This document shows, in pieces, positions 31,173 to 42,771 of a stretch of 44,738 nt of DNA. The notes under the pieces were generated by a model. It worked only from the letters and a program-made list of their open reading frames with translations. It searched no databases and was not told the DNA's origin. The stretch is from Ruminococcus sp. (GTDB lineage: Bacteria > Bacillota > Clostridia > Oscillospirales > Ruminococcaceae). The stretch covers positions 99,622 through 144,359 of the forward strand of contig JAFYFU010000019.1 in NCBI GenBank assembly GCA_017543595.1, read 5' to 3'. Each line of letters starts with the position of its first letter. The first letter of the stretch is position 1. The translations under genes were made by a program, and so were the position numbers.

Positions 31173-31727
31173 ATGCCCGTAAGTACACTCATCTGTATGC
31201 CTGTTGTTGCGGCTGAAAATCCCCTCAGCGGAACTATGCTTGACATAAATATCTGGAATTTTATCTGGTCAGCCGTCAATATAATCATACTGTTCGTACT
31301 TCTTAAAATATTCCTTTTCAAACCGATAAACAAACTCATGGACGACAGAACACAGTCAATCCGGAATGATATAGATTCCGCAGAAAAGGCTAAGAAAGAA
31401 GCGGAAGAATTAAGACAGCACTATGAAAACTCTCTCGGCGAAGCCAAGGAAGAAGCTAAAAAAATCATCATGAAAGCCCATGACGAAGCCGAAATCGAAA
31501 GAACAGCCATTATCAGGAAATCTCAGGAAGAAGCCGAGGAAATTGTAAATGCGGCTGGAAAAACTATCGAAAACGAGCGCAGAATAGTTATTCAGCAGGC
31601 ACAGGCTCAAATTGCAGACCTTGCCATTGAAGCCGCCTCAAAAATAGTCGGTGCAAACCTCGATGACGAAAAGAACCGCAAACTTGTTGATGAGTTCCTT
31701 TCAGCGGAGGAGGGTGACAGGAAATGA
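31173..31727 (+). CDS. atpF: F1Fo ATP synthase subunit b
   Basis: Subunit b is the peripheral stalk dimer. The 184-residue protein has one N-terminal transmembrane helix ([21 protein letters not shown]) and a long charged amphipathic helix (about 55-165). The C-terminal end, which contacts delta, is present. A ribosome-binding site GAAAGGAAGG precedes ATG 31173. Its last 4 bases (ATGA) overlap the start of the delta-alpha fusion. Confidence 0.94.
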   Translation: MPVSTLICMPVVAAENPLSGTMLDINIWNFIWSAVNIIILFVLLKIFLFKPINKLMDDRTQSIRNDIDSAEKAKKEAEELRQHYENSLGEAKEEAKKIIMKAHDEAEIERTAIIRKSQEEAEEIVNAAGKTIENERRIVIQQAQAQIADLAIEAASKIVGANLDDEKNRKLVDEFLSAEEGDRK

Positions 31728-33745
31728 AAGACACCGACAAGGATTTTTTAAAGGAGCTTATAAGGCTTGATATTCCGCAGGAAAATGTCGATTCCGCAAA
31801 AGATGTCATAACCGCCTGCCCCGATGTAATCGACACTCTTTCAAATCCGCTTGTCACCACTGACGAGAAAAAAGGCATAATCAAAAGACTTTTTCCGCAG
31901 AGCCTTGAAAAACTCCTCATAAGCTCGCTAAGAGGCGGAACAATTGAAAATCTCAGCATTATTCTTGACGAATATTCAGATATTCTCCTTGAAAAACAGG
32001 GCGTTATAAAAGCCGTTGTCCGCTATGTCACTCCCCTTACGGAATCACAGCAGGCTGAACTCAAAAAGTTCATCATGGAGAAATTCATCAAAGATGATGT
32101 TGACATAGAATATAAATACGACCCCGATATTCTGGGCGGTTTTATTCTCAATGCGGGCGATGTCGAATACGACAGAAGCTACCGCACAAGCCTCAGAATG
32201 ATGAAAGATACTTTGCAGTCAAAAGCTGCGGATATAGTTGATTCCGATGAGGAGGCAAGCGAAAGCGATATTATTTCCGTACTCAAAACGGAAGTAAGGG
32301 ATTTCAAAATAAAATCAGGCGAAACCGAAACAGGCTTTGTAACAAGACTCGGTGACGGTATCGCAAGAGTAAGAGGCATGAACAGCGTTATGTACGGCGA
32401 ACTCGTTGAATTTGAAACGGGTATAAGGGGTATCGTTCAGAATCTCGAAGAAAAAACCGTAGGCGTTGTACTTCTCGGTGACGACCACGGACTTACAGAG
32501 GGGTCGTCCGTAATAAGAACAGGTAAAAGAGCAGGTATCGGCGTAAGTGACGAACTACTCGGCAGAGTTGTGGACGCACTCGGTTCGCCCATTGACGGTC
32601 TCGGACCGATAAAGGCAGAGGACTACTTCCCTATTGAACGTGAAGCCCCCGGAGTTATTGAGAGAAAATCCGTAAATGTCCCGTTGCAGACGGGTATTCT
32701 TGCGATTGATTCAATGTTCCCGATAGGCAGAGGTCAGCGTGAACTTATCATAGGCGACAGACAGACAGGTAAAACTTCTATCGCACTTGATACTATCATA
32801 AACCAGAAAGACAAGGACGTAATCTGCATTTATGTCGCAATAGGTCAGAAATCCTCAACAGTTGCACAGGTAGTCAATACTTTGAAAAAATACAATGCTA
32901 TGAGTTATTCGGTTGTTGTGTGTGCATCTGCGAGCGACCCTGCGCCTTTCCAGTATATATCCCCATATTCAGGAACGGCTATTGCGGAATATTTCATGTC
33001 AAAGGGAAAAGATGTTCTCATAGTATATGATGACTTGTCAAAGCACGCTGTTGCATACCGTGCGATGTCATTGTTACTGCACCGTCCCCCAGGACGAGAG
33101 GCTTATCCCGGAGATGTATTCTATTTACATTCAAGGCTTTTGGAACGTTCAAGCCGTCTTGATGACGAACACGGCGGAGGCTCACTCACGGCACTCCCTG
33201 TAATAGAAACTCTTGCGGGCGATATTTCTGCATATATTCCGACAAATGTAATATCCATCACCGATGGACAGATATTCCTTGAAAGCGAACTTTTCAATTC
33301 GGGTCAGCGTCCTGCGGTAAACTACGGACTTTCGGTATCCCGTGTGGGCGGTGCTGCACAAACCAAGGCTATGAAAAAAGCTGCGGGAAATCTCCGTATA
33401 GACCTCGCACAATTCAAGGAAATGGAAATATTCACGCAGTTTTCCTCCGAACTTGACCAGTCAACAACGGATTTGCTGAATCACGGTCATATGCTCACGG
33501 AACTGCTCAAACAGCCCTTATACAACCCCAAGCCCCACTATGAACAGGTTATTCTCCTCTATGCGGCACAGCACGGGCTTTTTGACCTCATACCGCTTAA
33601 AGAACTGAAAGAATATATAAATGACCTCATGTCATATATCAGAAGCTACGGTCAGGATATTATCGAAGAAATCGAAGAAAAGAAAATCATGACCGAAGAA
33701 CTTGGCGAACGTATCGAAAGAATCGTTACGGCATTTGAGGAATAA
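31724..33745 (+). CDS. Fused F1 ATP synthase delta-alpha subunit (AtpH-AtpA)
   Basis: One 673-residue reading frame holds two subunits that are normally separate. Residues 1 to about 165 are a delta subunit (OSCP-like): an N-terminal helical bundle, then [18 protein letters not shown] and the C-terminal [21 protein letters not shown] linker, roughly 166-180 with [11 protein letters not shown], joins it to a complete alpha subunit (from about 181): [16 protein letters not shown], Walker A GDRQTGKT (344-351), the Arg-finger region [20 protein letters not shown] and the normal C-terminus. No separate atpH or atpA is present. The codons of linker residues 176-178 spell GAGGAGG (32249-32255), possibly the old atpA ribosome-binding site. 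Start ATG 31724 overlaps atpF as ATGA. Fusion is read directly; cleavage or internal initiation cannot be excluded, although no ATG, GTG or TTG follows at usable spacing. Confidence 0.92.
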   Translation: MKDTDKDFLKELIRLDIPQENVDSAKDVITACPDVIDTLSNPLVTTDEKKGIIKRLFPQSLEKLLISSLRGGTIENLSIILDEYSDILLEKQGVIKAVVRYVTPLTESQQAELKKFIMEKFIKDDVDIEYKYDPDILGGFILNAGDVEYDRSYRTSLRMMKDTLQSKAADIVDSDEEASESDIISVLKTEVRDFKIKSGETETGFVTRLGDGIARVRGMNSVMYGELVEFETGIRGIVQNLEEKTVGVVLLGDDHGLTEGSSVIRTGKRAGIGVSDELLGRVVDALGSPIDGLGPIKAEDYFPIEREAPGVIERKSVNVPLQTGILAIDSMFPIGRGQRELIIGDRQTGKTSIALDTIINQKDKDVICIYVAIGQKSSTVAQVVNTLKKYNAMSYSVVVCASASDPAPFQYISPYSGTAIAEYFMSKGKDVLIVYDDLSKHAVAYRAMSLLLHRPPGREAYPGDVFYLHSRLLERSSRLDDEHGGGSLTALPVIETLAGDISAYIPTNVISITDGQIFLESELFNSGQRPAVNYGLSVSRVGGAAQTKAMKKAAGNLRIDLAQFKEMEIFTQFSSELDQSTTDLLNHGHMLTELLKQPLYNPKPHYEQVILLYAAQHGLFDLIPLKELKEYINDLMSYIRSYGQDIIEEIEEKKIMTEELGERIERIVTAFEE

Positions 33746-33756
33746 GGGGTGACATT

Positions 33757-34665
33757 ATGCCCAATATGAGAGAAATCCGTGAGAGAATCGCAAGCATACA
33801 GCAGATACTCAAAATCACGAACGCTATGTATCTTATGTCCTCATCTAAGCTTAAAAAGGCAAGAAAGTCACTCGATGCAACCGAACCCTATTTCTATAAA
33901 TTGCAGGAGACAATAAATAATATACTTGAACATACTCCGCATACAAGACAGGCTTATTTCGACAGGAGAACCAATATCCCCGAAGATAAAAGAAAAAGGG
34001 GCTATATAGTAATCACGGGCGACAAGGGTCTTTGCGGAAGCTACAATCATAATATTTTGAAATATGCAGAGCAGAAACTCGATGAAACAAAAAATATCGA
34101 CAACTGCTATTTGTTTGTAATGGGTCAGGTAGGACGTATGCATTTTCATAGGCGAATGAGCGGCGGAGGAAAAGCCTCCGTTGACGGGGAATTTCTGTAC
34201 ACAACACAGAATCCCACGCTTTACAGGGCTATGGAGATAGCGAAAATAGTTCTTGACAAATTTGAAAACCATGAACTTGATGAAGTCTATGTTTTATACA
34301 CGGATATGATAAATTCAAATTTGCAGGAAACAAGAACCGTTCAGCTTCTGCCCTTTGAACGCAGACATTTCGGAAAAGCCCCTGACGGCACTATGAAAAA
34401 ACTCCCGAAAGCGTCTTTCGTACCCTCGCCCGAAAAAGTTATGGAATTTCTTATCCCGCAGTACGCAAAGGGCATAATCTACGGTGCTATGGTTGAGGCT
34501 TTCTGCTGTGAACAGCAGTCAAGAATGACGGCTATGGACGCAGCAACAACAAGTGCAAAGGATATGATAAAAGATTTGTCATTACTTTACAACCGTGCAA
34601 GACAGGCGGCTATAACTCAGGAAATTACCGAAGTTGTAAGCGGTGCAAACGGTCTTGACGAATAA
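33757..34665 (+). CDS. atpG: F1Fo ATP synthase subunit gamma
   Basis: Gamma is the central rotor shaft inside the alpha-beta hexamer. The 302-residue protein begins MPNMREIRERIASIQQILKI with the long N-terminal helix, contains ITGDKGLCGSYNHNI in the Rossmann-like domain, and ends in the long C-terminal helix with SRMTAMDAATTSAKDMIKDL and NRARQAAITQEITEVVSGA. All conserved features are present. AGGGGTGAC precedes ATG 33757, 11 bp after the fusion gene. Confidence 0.95.
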   Translation: MPNMREIRERIASIQQILKITNAMYLMSSSKLKKARKSLDATEPYFYKLQETINNILEHTPHTRQAYFDRRTNIPEDKRKRGYIVITGDKGLCGSYNHNILKYAEQKLDETKNIDNCYLFVMGQVGRMHFHRRMSGGGKASVDGEFLYTTQNPTLYRAMEIAKIVLDKFENHELDEVYVLYTDMINSNLQETRTVQLLPFERRHFGKAPDGTMKKLPKASFVPSPEKVMEFLIPQYAKGIIYGAMVEAFCCEQQSRMTAMDAATTSAKDMIKDLSLLYNRARQAAITQEITEVVSGANGLDE

Positions 34666-34683
34666 TTCAAAGGAGTGTATCTT

Positions 34684-35076
34684 ATGAGTAAAATAGCTGA
34701 ATTTTTAAAGGAAACAGGCGTTTTCTTCCTCGCAACAGCAGACGGAAACCAGCCTAAACTCCGCCCCCTCGGAGCTTTTCTCGATGAGGACGGAAAAATA
34801 ATTTTCGGCGTGGGCGATTTCAAGGCTGTATACAAACAGCTTAAAGCAAATCCCCTTGTTGAGATAGCAGCCTGCAAACCAAACGGTCACTGGCTCAGAT
34901 ATACGGGAAAAGCCGTATTTGAAACAGATACAAAATATGCCGAAAAAATGATTAAAAATTCGGGTCTTGAAAGCATATACAACGAAAATACAGGTCATAA
35001 GCTCATGGCTTTTCATATTGAGGACGCAAAAGCTGTCGATATAGCTGTTATGGGAGAAGGAGAAAACCTCTTGTAA
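34684..35076 (+). CDS. Pyridoxamine 5'-phosphate oxidase-family (FMN split barrel) protein
   Basis: The 130-residue protein is a short FMN-binding split barrel. It contains FFLATADGNQPKLRPLGAF near the N-terminus, GVGDFKAVYKQLKANP, and a C-terminal barrel ending in VDIAVMGEGENLL. Such proteins bind flavin or F420/haem and may reduce small molecules. It lies in the same direction between atpG and atpD, which are normally adjacent, 18 bp after atpG. Start ATG 34684 follows AAGGAG; the GTG at 34675 is part of that site. Role in the ATP synthase operon is unknown. Confidence 0.78.
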   Translation: MSKIAEFLKETGVFFLATADGNQPKLRPLGAFLDEDGKIIFGVGDFKAVYKQLKANPLVEIAACKPNGHWLRYTGKAVFETDTKYAEKMIKNSGLESIYNENTGHKLMAFHIEDAKAVDIAVMGEGENLL

Positions 35077-35140
35077 TAATGCGGATTTGTATAATGCAGG
35101 AAAAATTTCCGTGACTTATACAGAGATTCCGAAAATATGA

Positions 35141-36559
<1,419 letters not shown>

Positions 36560-36570
36560 GGGGGCGGATT

Positions 36571-36981
36571 ATGGCTAAAACCTTTCAGCTTGAAATAATC
36601 GCCACGGACAGAATATTTTTCAGGGGTGAGTGCGAACACCTTGTAATAACTGCCATTGACGGTCTCTTAGGCATAATGGCAGGGCATGAACCCCTTGTTA
36701 CCGTTCTCCCCACGGGCGAACTTAAATACATGGTTGACGGCGTTTGGAAATATGCCGCCATATCAGAGGGATTTATTCAGGTTATGCCCGACAAGGCTGT
36801 AATACTCGCGGATTCCTGCGAACTCCCCGAAGAAATAGATATAAAGCGTGCGGAGGAAGCCCGTCAGCGTGCGGAAGAACTCATGAAACAGAAACAAAGC
36901 ATAGTTGAATACTATCAGACACAGGCTGCACTTAACCGTGCCATGAACAGGCTTAAAGTTTCGCAGAAACACTTTAAATAA
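36571..36981 (+). CDS. atpC: F1Fo ATP synthase subunit epsilon
   Basis: Epsilon links gamma to the c-ring and can inhibit hydrolysis. The 136-residue protein has the N-terminal beta sandwich (FQLEIIATDRIFF, GLLGIMAGHEPLVTVL) and a C-terminal helical hairpin (about 88-136) rich in Arg and Glu. Length is normal. It is the last gene of the operon. Confidence 0.94.
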   Translation: MAKTFQLEIIATDRIFFRGECEHLVITAIDGLLGIMAGHEPLVTVLPTGELKYMVDGVWKYAAISEGFIQVMPDKAVILADSCELPEEIDIKRAEEARQRAEELMKQKQSIVEYYQTQAALNRAMNRLKVSQKHFK

Positions 36982-37027
36982 TATTATGGATTATTACAAT
37001 CCCGAATTAATTTTTTTTGCTTTATAC

Positions 37028-37056
37028 TTGACTTTTTTGTGAAAATATAGTACAAT
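37028..37056 (+). promoter_or_regulatory. Promoter of secDF
   Basis: TTGACT at 37028-37033 and TACAAT at 37051-37056 with a 17-nt spacer, about 48 bp before the secD start. A T-rich run (about 37011-37018) just upstream may be part of the atp operon's end. Confidence 0.75.
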
Positions 37057-37103
37057 AAATGTAATTGTCGTACAGACAGATAAATTTAATAGGAGGCATG
37101 ACT

Positions 37104-38513
37104 GTGAAAAAGACAAAAAAATCAACTTTCTTCATTGTCGTTGCTTTTATCGCACTGTTTACCGTTTCTGCAATTGTCGGACTTGATTATCTTTTCGGCG
37201 ACAGCAGAAAAACCATTATCAAAGGCGTTGATGATATTCGTCTGGGCATTGATATCAAGGGCGGCGTTGATGTTACATTCGCTCCCTCGGGTGACTATGA
37301 CGCAGATGATACTCAGCTTGATGCCGCAACAGAGATTATCAAGACAAGACTTACTTCTCTCGGTATCAATGATAATGAAGTTTACAGCGACAGTAAAAGC
37401 GACAGAATTATTGTTCGTTTCCCGTGGCAGGCGGGCGAAAGCGACTTTGACCCGGAAGCTGCCGTAAAGGAACTCGGCGAAATGGCTGAACTTACTTTCC
37501 GCAAAGGCACTGATGCAGATACCGATGAGGAGGGGAATCCGATTCCCACAGGAGAGATAGTCCTCAACGGTAACGATATAGACCAGGCAGGCTATACCGA
37601 ACAGCCGAACGATTACGGCGATTTGCAGTGGGTGGTTACACTTTCGCTTACAAGTGACGGCGCAAAGAAATTCGCTGAGGCTACCGCAGAACTCGCAGGT
37701 TCAAGCACACCGATTTCAATTTGGATGGACAACGAAATGATTTCCGCTCCGTCCGTAAATGCCGCAATAACTGACGGAAACGCAGTTATCACAGGCAATT
37801 TCACAAATGAAACTTCAAAGAAACTCGCTGACCAGATAAATTCGGGCGCACTCCCGTTCAAAATGGAAACATCAAGTTTCAAGACTATTTCCCCGACAAT
37901 GGGCGAAGGTTCACTTGATGCAATACTCCTTGCGGCAGCGATTGCATTCGGACTTATAGCCGTATACATGATGATACTCTACAAAGTTCCAGGATTTGTT
38001 GCCGTTATAGCACTCTGCGGACAGATTGCAGGTTCAATAGCCGCTGTAACAGGCTGGTTCGGATTCATGCCCGGTTCAACACTTACGATTCCAGGTATCG
38101 CAGGTATGATACTCTCCGTAGGTATGGGCGTTGACGCAAACATCATCACGGGCGAACGTATCAAGGAAGAACTCAAATCGGGAAAAACTCTCGATTCAGC
38201 CGTAAGAGTTGCTTACAAGAGAGCATTTTCCGCTATCCTTGACGGTAATATCACAAACGTACTTATCGCAGTAATACTTATGGGTGCATTCGGTGTACCG
38301 TCAAGTTTCTTCTCAAAGATACTCAACAAAACTATTTTCTTCATGTTCGGTGCAACGACTGAGGGTGTTGTATATTCATTCGGATTTACACTTCTCGCAG
38401 GTGTTGTATGCAACTTTATTTTCGGAGTATTCTTTGCAAGACTAATGGTAACTTCACTCTCCAAATTCAAGGCATTAAGCAACAGAAAACTTTACGGAGG
38501 TGATGCAAAGTGA
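37104..38513 (+). CDS. secD: Protein translocase subunit SecD
   Basis: SecD with SecF uses the proton gradient to aid late steps of Sec export. From GTG 37104 the protein has 469 residues, with AGGAGG 7 nt upstream; an ATG at 37098 is too close to that site. It has one N-terminal transmembrane helix, a large extracellular P1 region containing DIRLGIDIKGGVDVTF, and a C-terminal bundle of five helices with the IAGMILSVGMGVDANI motif that carries the conserved Asp. Ends GTGA-overlapping with secF. Confidence 0.94.
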   Translation: MKKTKKSTFFIVVAFIALFTVSAIVGLDYLFGDSRKTIIKGVDDIRLGIDIKGGVDVTFAPSGDYDADDTQLDAATEIIKTRLTSLGINDNEVYSDSKSDRIIVRFPWQAGESDFDPEAAVKELGEMAELTFRKGTDADTDEEGNPIPTGEIVLNGNDIDQAGYTEQPNDYGDLQWVVTLSLTSDGAKKFAEATAELAGSSTPISIWMDNEMISAPSVNAAITDGNAVITGNFTNETSKKLADQINSGALPFKMETSSFKTISPTMGEGSLDAILLAAAIAFGLIAVYMMILYKVPGFVAVIALCGQIAGSIAAVTGWFGFMPGSTLTIPGIAGMILSVGMGVDANIITGERIKEELKSGKTLDSAVRVAYKRAFSAILDGNITNVLIAVILMGAFGVPSSFFSKILNKTIFFMFGATTEGVVYSFGFTLLAGVVCNFIFGVFFARLMVTSLSKFKALSNRKLYGGDAK

Positions 38514-39475
38514 GCAATAAAAAAACTAAGACTGCTCCTGCTCCCGCTCCGACAGGAAAGATATATGATTTCTGTTCCAAAAAGAAAATGATTCTTGCAA
38601 TCGTTATCTGCGTGGCTGTTGCTCTCGTTGCGGGAATTGTCATAAGAGGCGTTAATTTTGCAATAGAATTTAAGGGCGGTACGGTTCTCACCTATGACTA
38701 TACGGGCGATTTGGACACAAATGCGGTACAGTCAAGCATAGGCGAAATTGTAAGCGTTCCCGTAAGCGTAAGGTCGGGCGAAAGCCTTGATTCAGGCGGA
38801 AAACAGATAACTGTTTCCTTTACCTCCGAAGAAGGTCTCAACGCTGACAGACAGCATGAACTTACAGAAAAACTTCAATCCTCATTCCCTGACAATGCAA
38901 TTTCGCTTTTTGATTCAAATGACGTAAGCCCTTCATCGGGTCGTGAATTTCTTTTGAAATGCCTTATTGCAATTATCTTTGCGGCAGTGGTTATAATAAT
39001 CTACATCGCAATAAGATTCAAGAAAATCGGCGGCTGGTCGGCAGGTGTATGCTCAGTATTAGCACTCTGTCACGACTTGCTTACAGCACTCGCTGCATCT
39101 GTACTTTTCGGCTTTGAGTTCAACTCAAACATAGTTGCGGTAATACTCACAATTCTGGGATATTCAATAAACAATACTATCGTTATCTACGACAGAATAA
39201 GAGAAAACCGTTCACTCTATCCGAAAGCAACTCTCAACGAACTTATCAATATGGGCTGTTCGCAGTCTCTCACACGTTCGATAAGAACATCTATAACCAC
39301 AATAGGAACAATGCTTGTTGTAACAGTAGTGGTATTCGTAAGCGGTTACACATCACTCCTCAGCTTCTCAGTACCGCTTGTATTCGGTCTTATATCGGGT
39401 ACTTACTCATCACTCTTTGTTGCACCTGTAACATGGTCTTGGCTTAAAGCAAAAGAAACTGCAAAAGCAGAATAA
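38510..39475 (+). CDS. secF: Protein translocase subunit SecF
   Basis: The 321-residue partner of SecD starts at GTG 38510 behind GGAGGTGAT and overlaps the secD stop by 4 bp. It has an N-terminal helix (about 25-48), a short periplasm-type loop beginning with FAIEFKGGTVLTYDYTG, and five further helices with the conserved VILTILGYSINNTIVIYDRI region. Terminates at a strong hairpin shared with dnaJ. Confidence 0.93.
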   Translation: MSNKKTKTAPAPAPTGKIYDFCSKKKMILAIVICVAVALVAGIVIRGVNFAIEFKGGTVLTYDYTGDLDTNAVQSSIGEIVSVPVSVRSGESLDSGGKQITVSFTSEEGLNADRQHELTEKLQSSFPDNAISLFDSNDVSPSSGREFLLKCLIAIIFAAVVIIIYIAIRFKKIGGWSAGVCSVLALCHDLLTALAASVLFGFEFNSNIVAVILTILGYSINNTIVIYDRIRENRSLYPKATLNELINMGCSQSLTRSIRTSITTIGTMLVVTVVVFVSGYTSLLSFSVPLVFGLISGTYSSLFVAPVTWSWLKAKETAKAE

Positions 39476-39480
39476 AAATT

Positions 39481-39512
39481 ATCCCTGCGGAATATTCCGC
39501 AGGGATTTTTTT
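39481..39512. terminator. Bidirectional terminator between secF and dnaJ
   Basis: ATCCCTGCGGAAT pairs with ATTCCGCAGGGAT as a perfect 13-bp stem (39481-39506), flanked by AAAAA on the left and TTTTTT on the right. It serves both converging operons. Confidence 0.93.
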
Positions 39513-39513
39513 G

Positions 39514-40674
39514 TCAGAAATCAAATTTTGATTTAAGTTTCTCAAAGAAACTCTGTCTCTTTGCATAATTCTTATCCGAGAGAGATGCTTCAAATTCTTT
39601 GAGGAGGTCTTTCTGTTTCTTTGAGAGATTCTTTGGAACTTCAACGTAAATCTTAACGTACTGGTTGCCTCTTTCAGCACGGTTGATTTTCTTGACACCC
39701 TTGCCTTTAAGGCGGAAAACAGTACCCGTCTGTGTACCCTCACTGATATTGTATTTAACATCTCCGTCAATGGTAGGTACGGTTATTTCGTCACCGAGAA
39801 CAGCCTGCGTGAAAGTAACAGGTATATCGCAGTGTATGTCATAGCCCTCTCTTGTGAATATGGGGTGAGCCTTTACGGACACATTGAGAAGGATATCACC
39901 GTTCTGACCGCCGTTCACACCGCAGTCGCCCTGACCGCTTAAACGGATTGTCTGTCCGTCATCTATACCTGCGGGAATATCAATCGAAACAGTTTTCTGA
40001 ACTCTTATTCTGCCCACGCCACGGCATTTTGAACAGGGATTTTTTATGATTTTTCCCTTGCCCGAACAGTGTGGGCAGGGCTTTGTTGAAGATATAGCAC
40101 CGAAAGGTGTGCGCTGAGTGGTCTTTACACTTCCTCGACCCTGACAGTCGGGGCATATATCGGCAGTTGTACCTGCGCCCGCACCGCTTCCGTTACAAGC
40201 ATCACAAACGGTCATGCGGTTTATTTTTATATCTTTTTTAATGCCGTTGCAAGCGTCCATGAAATTTATAACAATAGATTCCTGAAGGTCTGCGCCTCGT
40301 CTGGGGGCATTTACAGTTGAACGTGTTGCACCGCCGCCGAAACCGAATCCACCTCCGAAAAGATTTTCAAGGATATCATCAATTCCGCTTCCTGCGAATC
40401 CGCCCATACCGCCGAACGGGTCACCGCCGCCTGCACCGTAGCTGGGGTCAACGCCTGCGTGTCCGAACTGGTCATATCTTGCTCTTTTCTGGGGGTCTGA
40501 AAGGACTTCATGCGCCTCGTTTACTTCCTGAAACTTTTCAACGTATGAGGGGTCATCGGGGTGCAAATCGGGGTGATTTTCCCTTGCCTTTTTACGGTAA
40601 GCCTTTTTTATTTCTTCCTCGGTAGCACCTTTCTGCAAGCCGAGAATTTCATAGTAATCTCTCTTTTCTGCCAT
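39514..40674 (-). CDS. dnaJ: Chaperone DnaJ
   Basis: DnaJ delivers clients to DnaK and triggers its ATPase. The 386-residue protein has the J domain with the HPD motif in [12 protein letters not shown], a Gly/Phe-rich region (about 70-115), four CxxCxGxG zinc repeats ([32 protein letters not shown]) and the C-terminal substrate domains. The ATG at 40672-40674 follows AAGGAGAG. It is last in the heat-shock operon, about 180 bp after dnaK, behind an intergenic hairpin. Confidence 0.97.
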   Translation of the reverse strand: MAEKRDYYEILGLQKGATEEEIKKAYRKKARENHPDLHPDDPSYVEKFQEVNEAHEVLSDPQKRARYDQFGHAGVDPSYGAGGGDPFGGMGGFAGSGIDDILENLFGGGFGFGGGATRSTVNAPRRGADLQESIVINFMDACNGIKKDIKINRMTVCDACNGSGAGAGTTADICPDCQGRGSVKTTQRTPFGAISSTKPCPHCSGKGKIIKNPCSKCRGVGRIRVQKTVSIDIPAGIDDGQTIRLSGQGDCGVNGGQNGDILLNVSVKAHPIFTREGYDIHCDIPVTFTQAVLGDEITVPTIDGDVKYNISEGTQTGTVFRLKGKGVKKINRAERGNQYVKIYVEVPKNLSKKQKDLLKEFEASLSDKNYAKRQSFFEKLKSKFDF

Positions 40675-40680
40675 ACATAT

Positions 40681-40752
40681 CTCTCCTTAACGCATAATCC
40701 ATAATTTCCATACGCATAAAATATGAATCATGCATTATGAATTATGAATTGA
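40681..40752. repeat. AT-rich imperfect heptamer repeats between dnaK and dnaJ
   Basis: On the minus strand, AATTCAT AATTCAT AATGCAT is followed by ATTATGGATTATGCG, variants of ATTATGAATT units. Simple AT-rich repeats of this kind are common between clostridial genes; no function is apparent. Confidence 0.45.
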
Positions 40753-40764
40753 CTATACACTTTA

Positions 40765-40788
40765 AGGGCGAAAAGGAATTTTCGCCCT
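40765..40788 (-). terminator. Intergenic hairpin between dnaK and dnaJ
   Basis: A perfect 10-bp stem (AGGGCGAAAA with TTTTCGCCCT) closes a 4-nt loop. In the minus direction it is followed by TAAAGTG, not a T-run, so it is a weak terminator or an mRNA-stabilising hairpin that could lower dnaJ relative to dnaK. The arm sequence resembles the basal stem of repeat copy 1. Confidence 0.55.
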
Positions 40789-40856
40789 GTTGGTGTTATT
40801 TTATATTTTCAGAATATAAGCCTGTGTTTGATTTGTATAATCTGACAGAAGTCATA

Positions 40857-42719
40857 TTATACCTCTGTGAAGTCAGCATCAACTACACCGTCATCATTGC
40901 TGCTGCTGTTTTCTTCGGGAGCTGCGCCGCCCATATTAGCGAACTGTGAGGGGTCAATACCGCCTGCACCGCCATTGGGGTTAGCCTGCTGGTAAATCTT
41001 TGCGGAAAGGTCATAGAAAGCTTTCTGGAGGTCATCTTTGAGCTTCTTTATTTCATCGTGATTATCTGCGGCAACAGCGGATTTAAGAGCAGTACACTTT
41101 GCCTCGATATTTGCTTTTTCGTCAGCGGAAACCTTGTCACCGAAATCTCCGAGAGCCTTTTCGCACTGGAATACAAGATTTTCAGCCTCATTCTTTGTAT
41201 CAACCTGTTCACGGCGTTTCTTGTCCTCAGCGGCATACTGTTCAGCCTCTTTAACAGCCTTGTCAATATCGTCCTTGGACATATTTGTAGAAGAAGTGAT
41301 GGTGATATTCTGTTCCTTGCCTGTGCCGAGGTCTTTTGCAGAAACGTGAACAATACCGTTCTGGTCAATATCGAAAGTTACTTCAATCTGGGGGATTCCT
41401 CTGGGAGCGGGAGCAATACCGTCAAGACGGAAAGTACCGAGCTGTTTGTTGTCTCTTGCAAATTCACGCTCACCCTGAAGAACGTTGATATCAACTGCGG
41501 GCTGATTGTCTGCATAAGTTGAGAATACCTGAGATTTCTTTGTGGGGATAGTTGTGTTTCTCTCAATCATCTTTGTGCATACACCGCCTGCTGTCTCGAT
41601 ACCGAGTGAAAGAGGTGTAACGTCAAGGAGGAGAAGACCGTTTTTAACGTCACCGCCGAGGACACCGCCCTGATATGCTGCACCGAGTGCTACACATTCA
41701 TCGGGATTGATACCCTTGAAGGGGTCTTTGCCGATAAGTTTCTTTACAGCTTCCTGAACAGCGGGGATTCTTGAAGAACCGCCTACCATGAGGACTTTGT
41801 TTATTTCCGAAATGCTGAGACCGCTGTCATTGAGAGCCTGACGAACAGGACCCATTGTCTTTTCAACGAGGTCAGCAGTAAGTTCATTGAACTTAGCCTG
41901 TGTGAGAGTTAAATCAAGGTGCTTGGGAGTACCTGTTGCATCAACAGTGATAAAGGGGATATTTATATTTGAAGTTGTTGTTGAAGAAAGCTCGATTTTT
42001 GACTTTTCAGCGGCATCTTTAAGACGCTGTGCAGCCATTTTGTCTGTTGAGAGGTCAATGCCCTCTGTTTTTTTAAATTCTTCAATCATCCAGTCAATAA
42101 TTTTCTGGTCGAAATCGTCACCGCCGAGACGGTTGTTACCTGCTGTTGCAAGAACCTGCTGAACATCTTCGCCCATTTCAATGATAGATACATCGAAAGT
42201 ACCGCCGCCGAGGTCATAAACCATAACAGTCTGTTCTTCTTCCTTGTCGATACCGTAGGAAAGGGCTGCCGCTGTGGGTTCGTTTATAATTCTTTTAACT
42301 GTAAGACCTGCAATCTGACATGCGTCCTTGGTAGCCTGTCTCTGTGAGTCTGTGAAATATGCGGGAACTGTGATAACAGCCTCTGTTACGGGTTCGCCGA
42401 GATAAGATTCTGCATCTGCTTTAAGCTTTTGAAGTACCATAGCGGAAATTTCCTGAGGAGTATAATTTTTTCCGTCAATAGCTACTTTGTAATCGCTTCC
42501 CATATGTCTTTTGATTGAAGAAACTGTTCTGTCGTGATTTGTGATAGCCTGACGCTTTGCAACCTGACCTACAAGTCTTTCTCCGTTGTTTGTGAAAGCA
42601 ACAACAGAGGGAGTAGTTCTTGCGCCCTCGCTGTTGGGGATAACTACTGCGTTACCGCCTTCCATAACTGCTACACATGAATTTGTTGTACCTAAATCAA
42701 TACCTATAATTTTGCTCAT
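40857..42719 (-). CDS. dnaK: Chaperone DnaK (Hsp70)
   Basis: DnaK binds unfolded segments in an ATP cycle with DnaJ and GrpE. The 620-residue protein starts [20 protein letters not shown] at the ATG at 42717-42719, behind AGGAGG; a longer frame adds nine unlikely residues. Nucleotide-binding motifs include [12 protein letters not shown] and [11 protein letters not shown]; the linker region is followed by [14 protein letters not shown]. The end is Gly/Pro rich and closes in [12 protein letters not shown]. It sits between grpE and dnaJ. Confidence 0.98.
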   Translation of the reverse strand: MSKIIGIDLGTTNSCVAVMEGGNAVVIPNSEGARTTPSVVAFTNNGERLVGQVAKRQAITNHDRTVSSIKRHMGSDYKVAIDGKNYTPQEISAMVLQKLKADAESYLGEPVTEAVITVPAYFTDSQRQATKDACQIAGLTVKRIINEPTAAALSYGIDKEEEQTVMVYDLGGGTFDVSIIEMGEDVQQVLATAGNNRLGGDDFDQKIIDWMIEEFKKTEGIDLSTDKMAAQRLKDAAEKSKIELSSTTTSNINIPFITVDATGTPKHLDLTLTQAKFNELTADLVEKTMGPVRQALNDSGLSISEINKVLMVGGSSRIPAVQEAVKKLIGKDPFKGINPDECVALGAAYQGGVLGGDVKNGLLLLDVTPLSLGIETAGGVCTKMIERNTTIPTKKSQVFSTYADNQPAVDINVLQGEREFARDNKQLGTFRLDGIAPAPRGIPQIEVTFDIDQNGIVHVSAKDLGTGKEQNITITSSTNMSKDDIDKAVKEAEQYAAEDKKRREQVDTKNEAENLVFQCEKALGDFGDKVSADEKANIEAKCTALKSAVAADNHDEIKKLKDDLQKAFYDLSAKIYQQANPNGGAGGIDPSQFANMGGAAPEENSSSNDDGVVDADFTEV

Positions 42720-42771
42720 AATTAATTCCTCCTGTATATTAAGCATTATATGCTTTTTTTAATTTAAAAAA

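Noticed and set aside
31724-33745. Delta-alpha fusion as an artefact of a wrong reading
   Set aside because: Both domains are in one open frame with a coherent linker and no compensating shifts; an artefact would need an exact loss of stop and start. Kept as a real fusion pending read check.
40681-40752. CRISPR-like direct repeats
   Set aside because: The units are 7-10 bp AT-rich, contiguous and imperfect, with no spacers.
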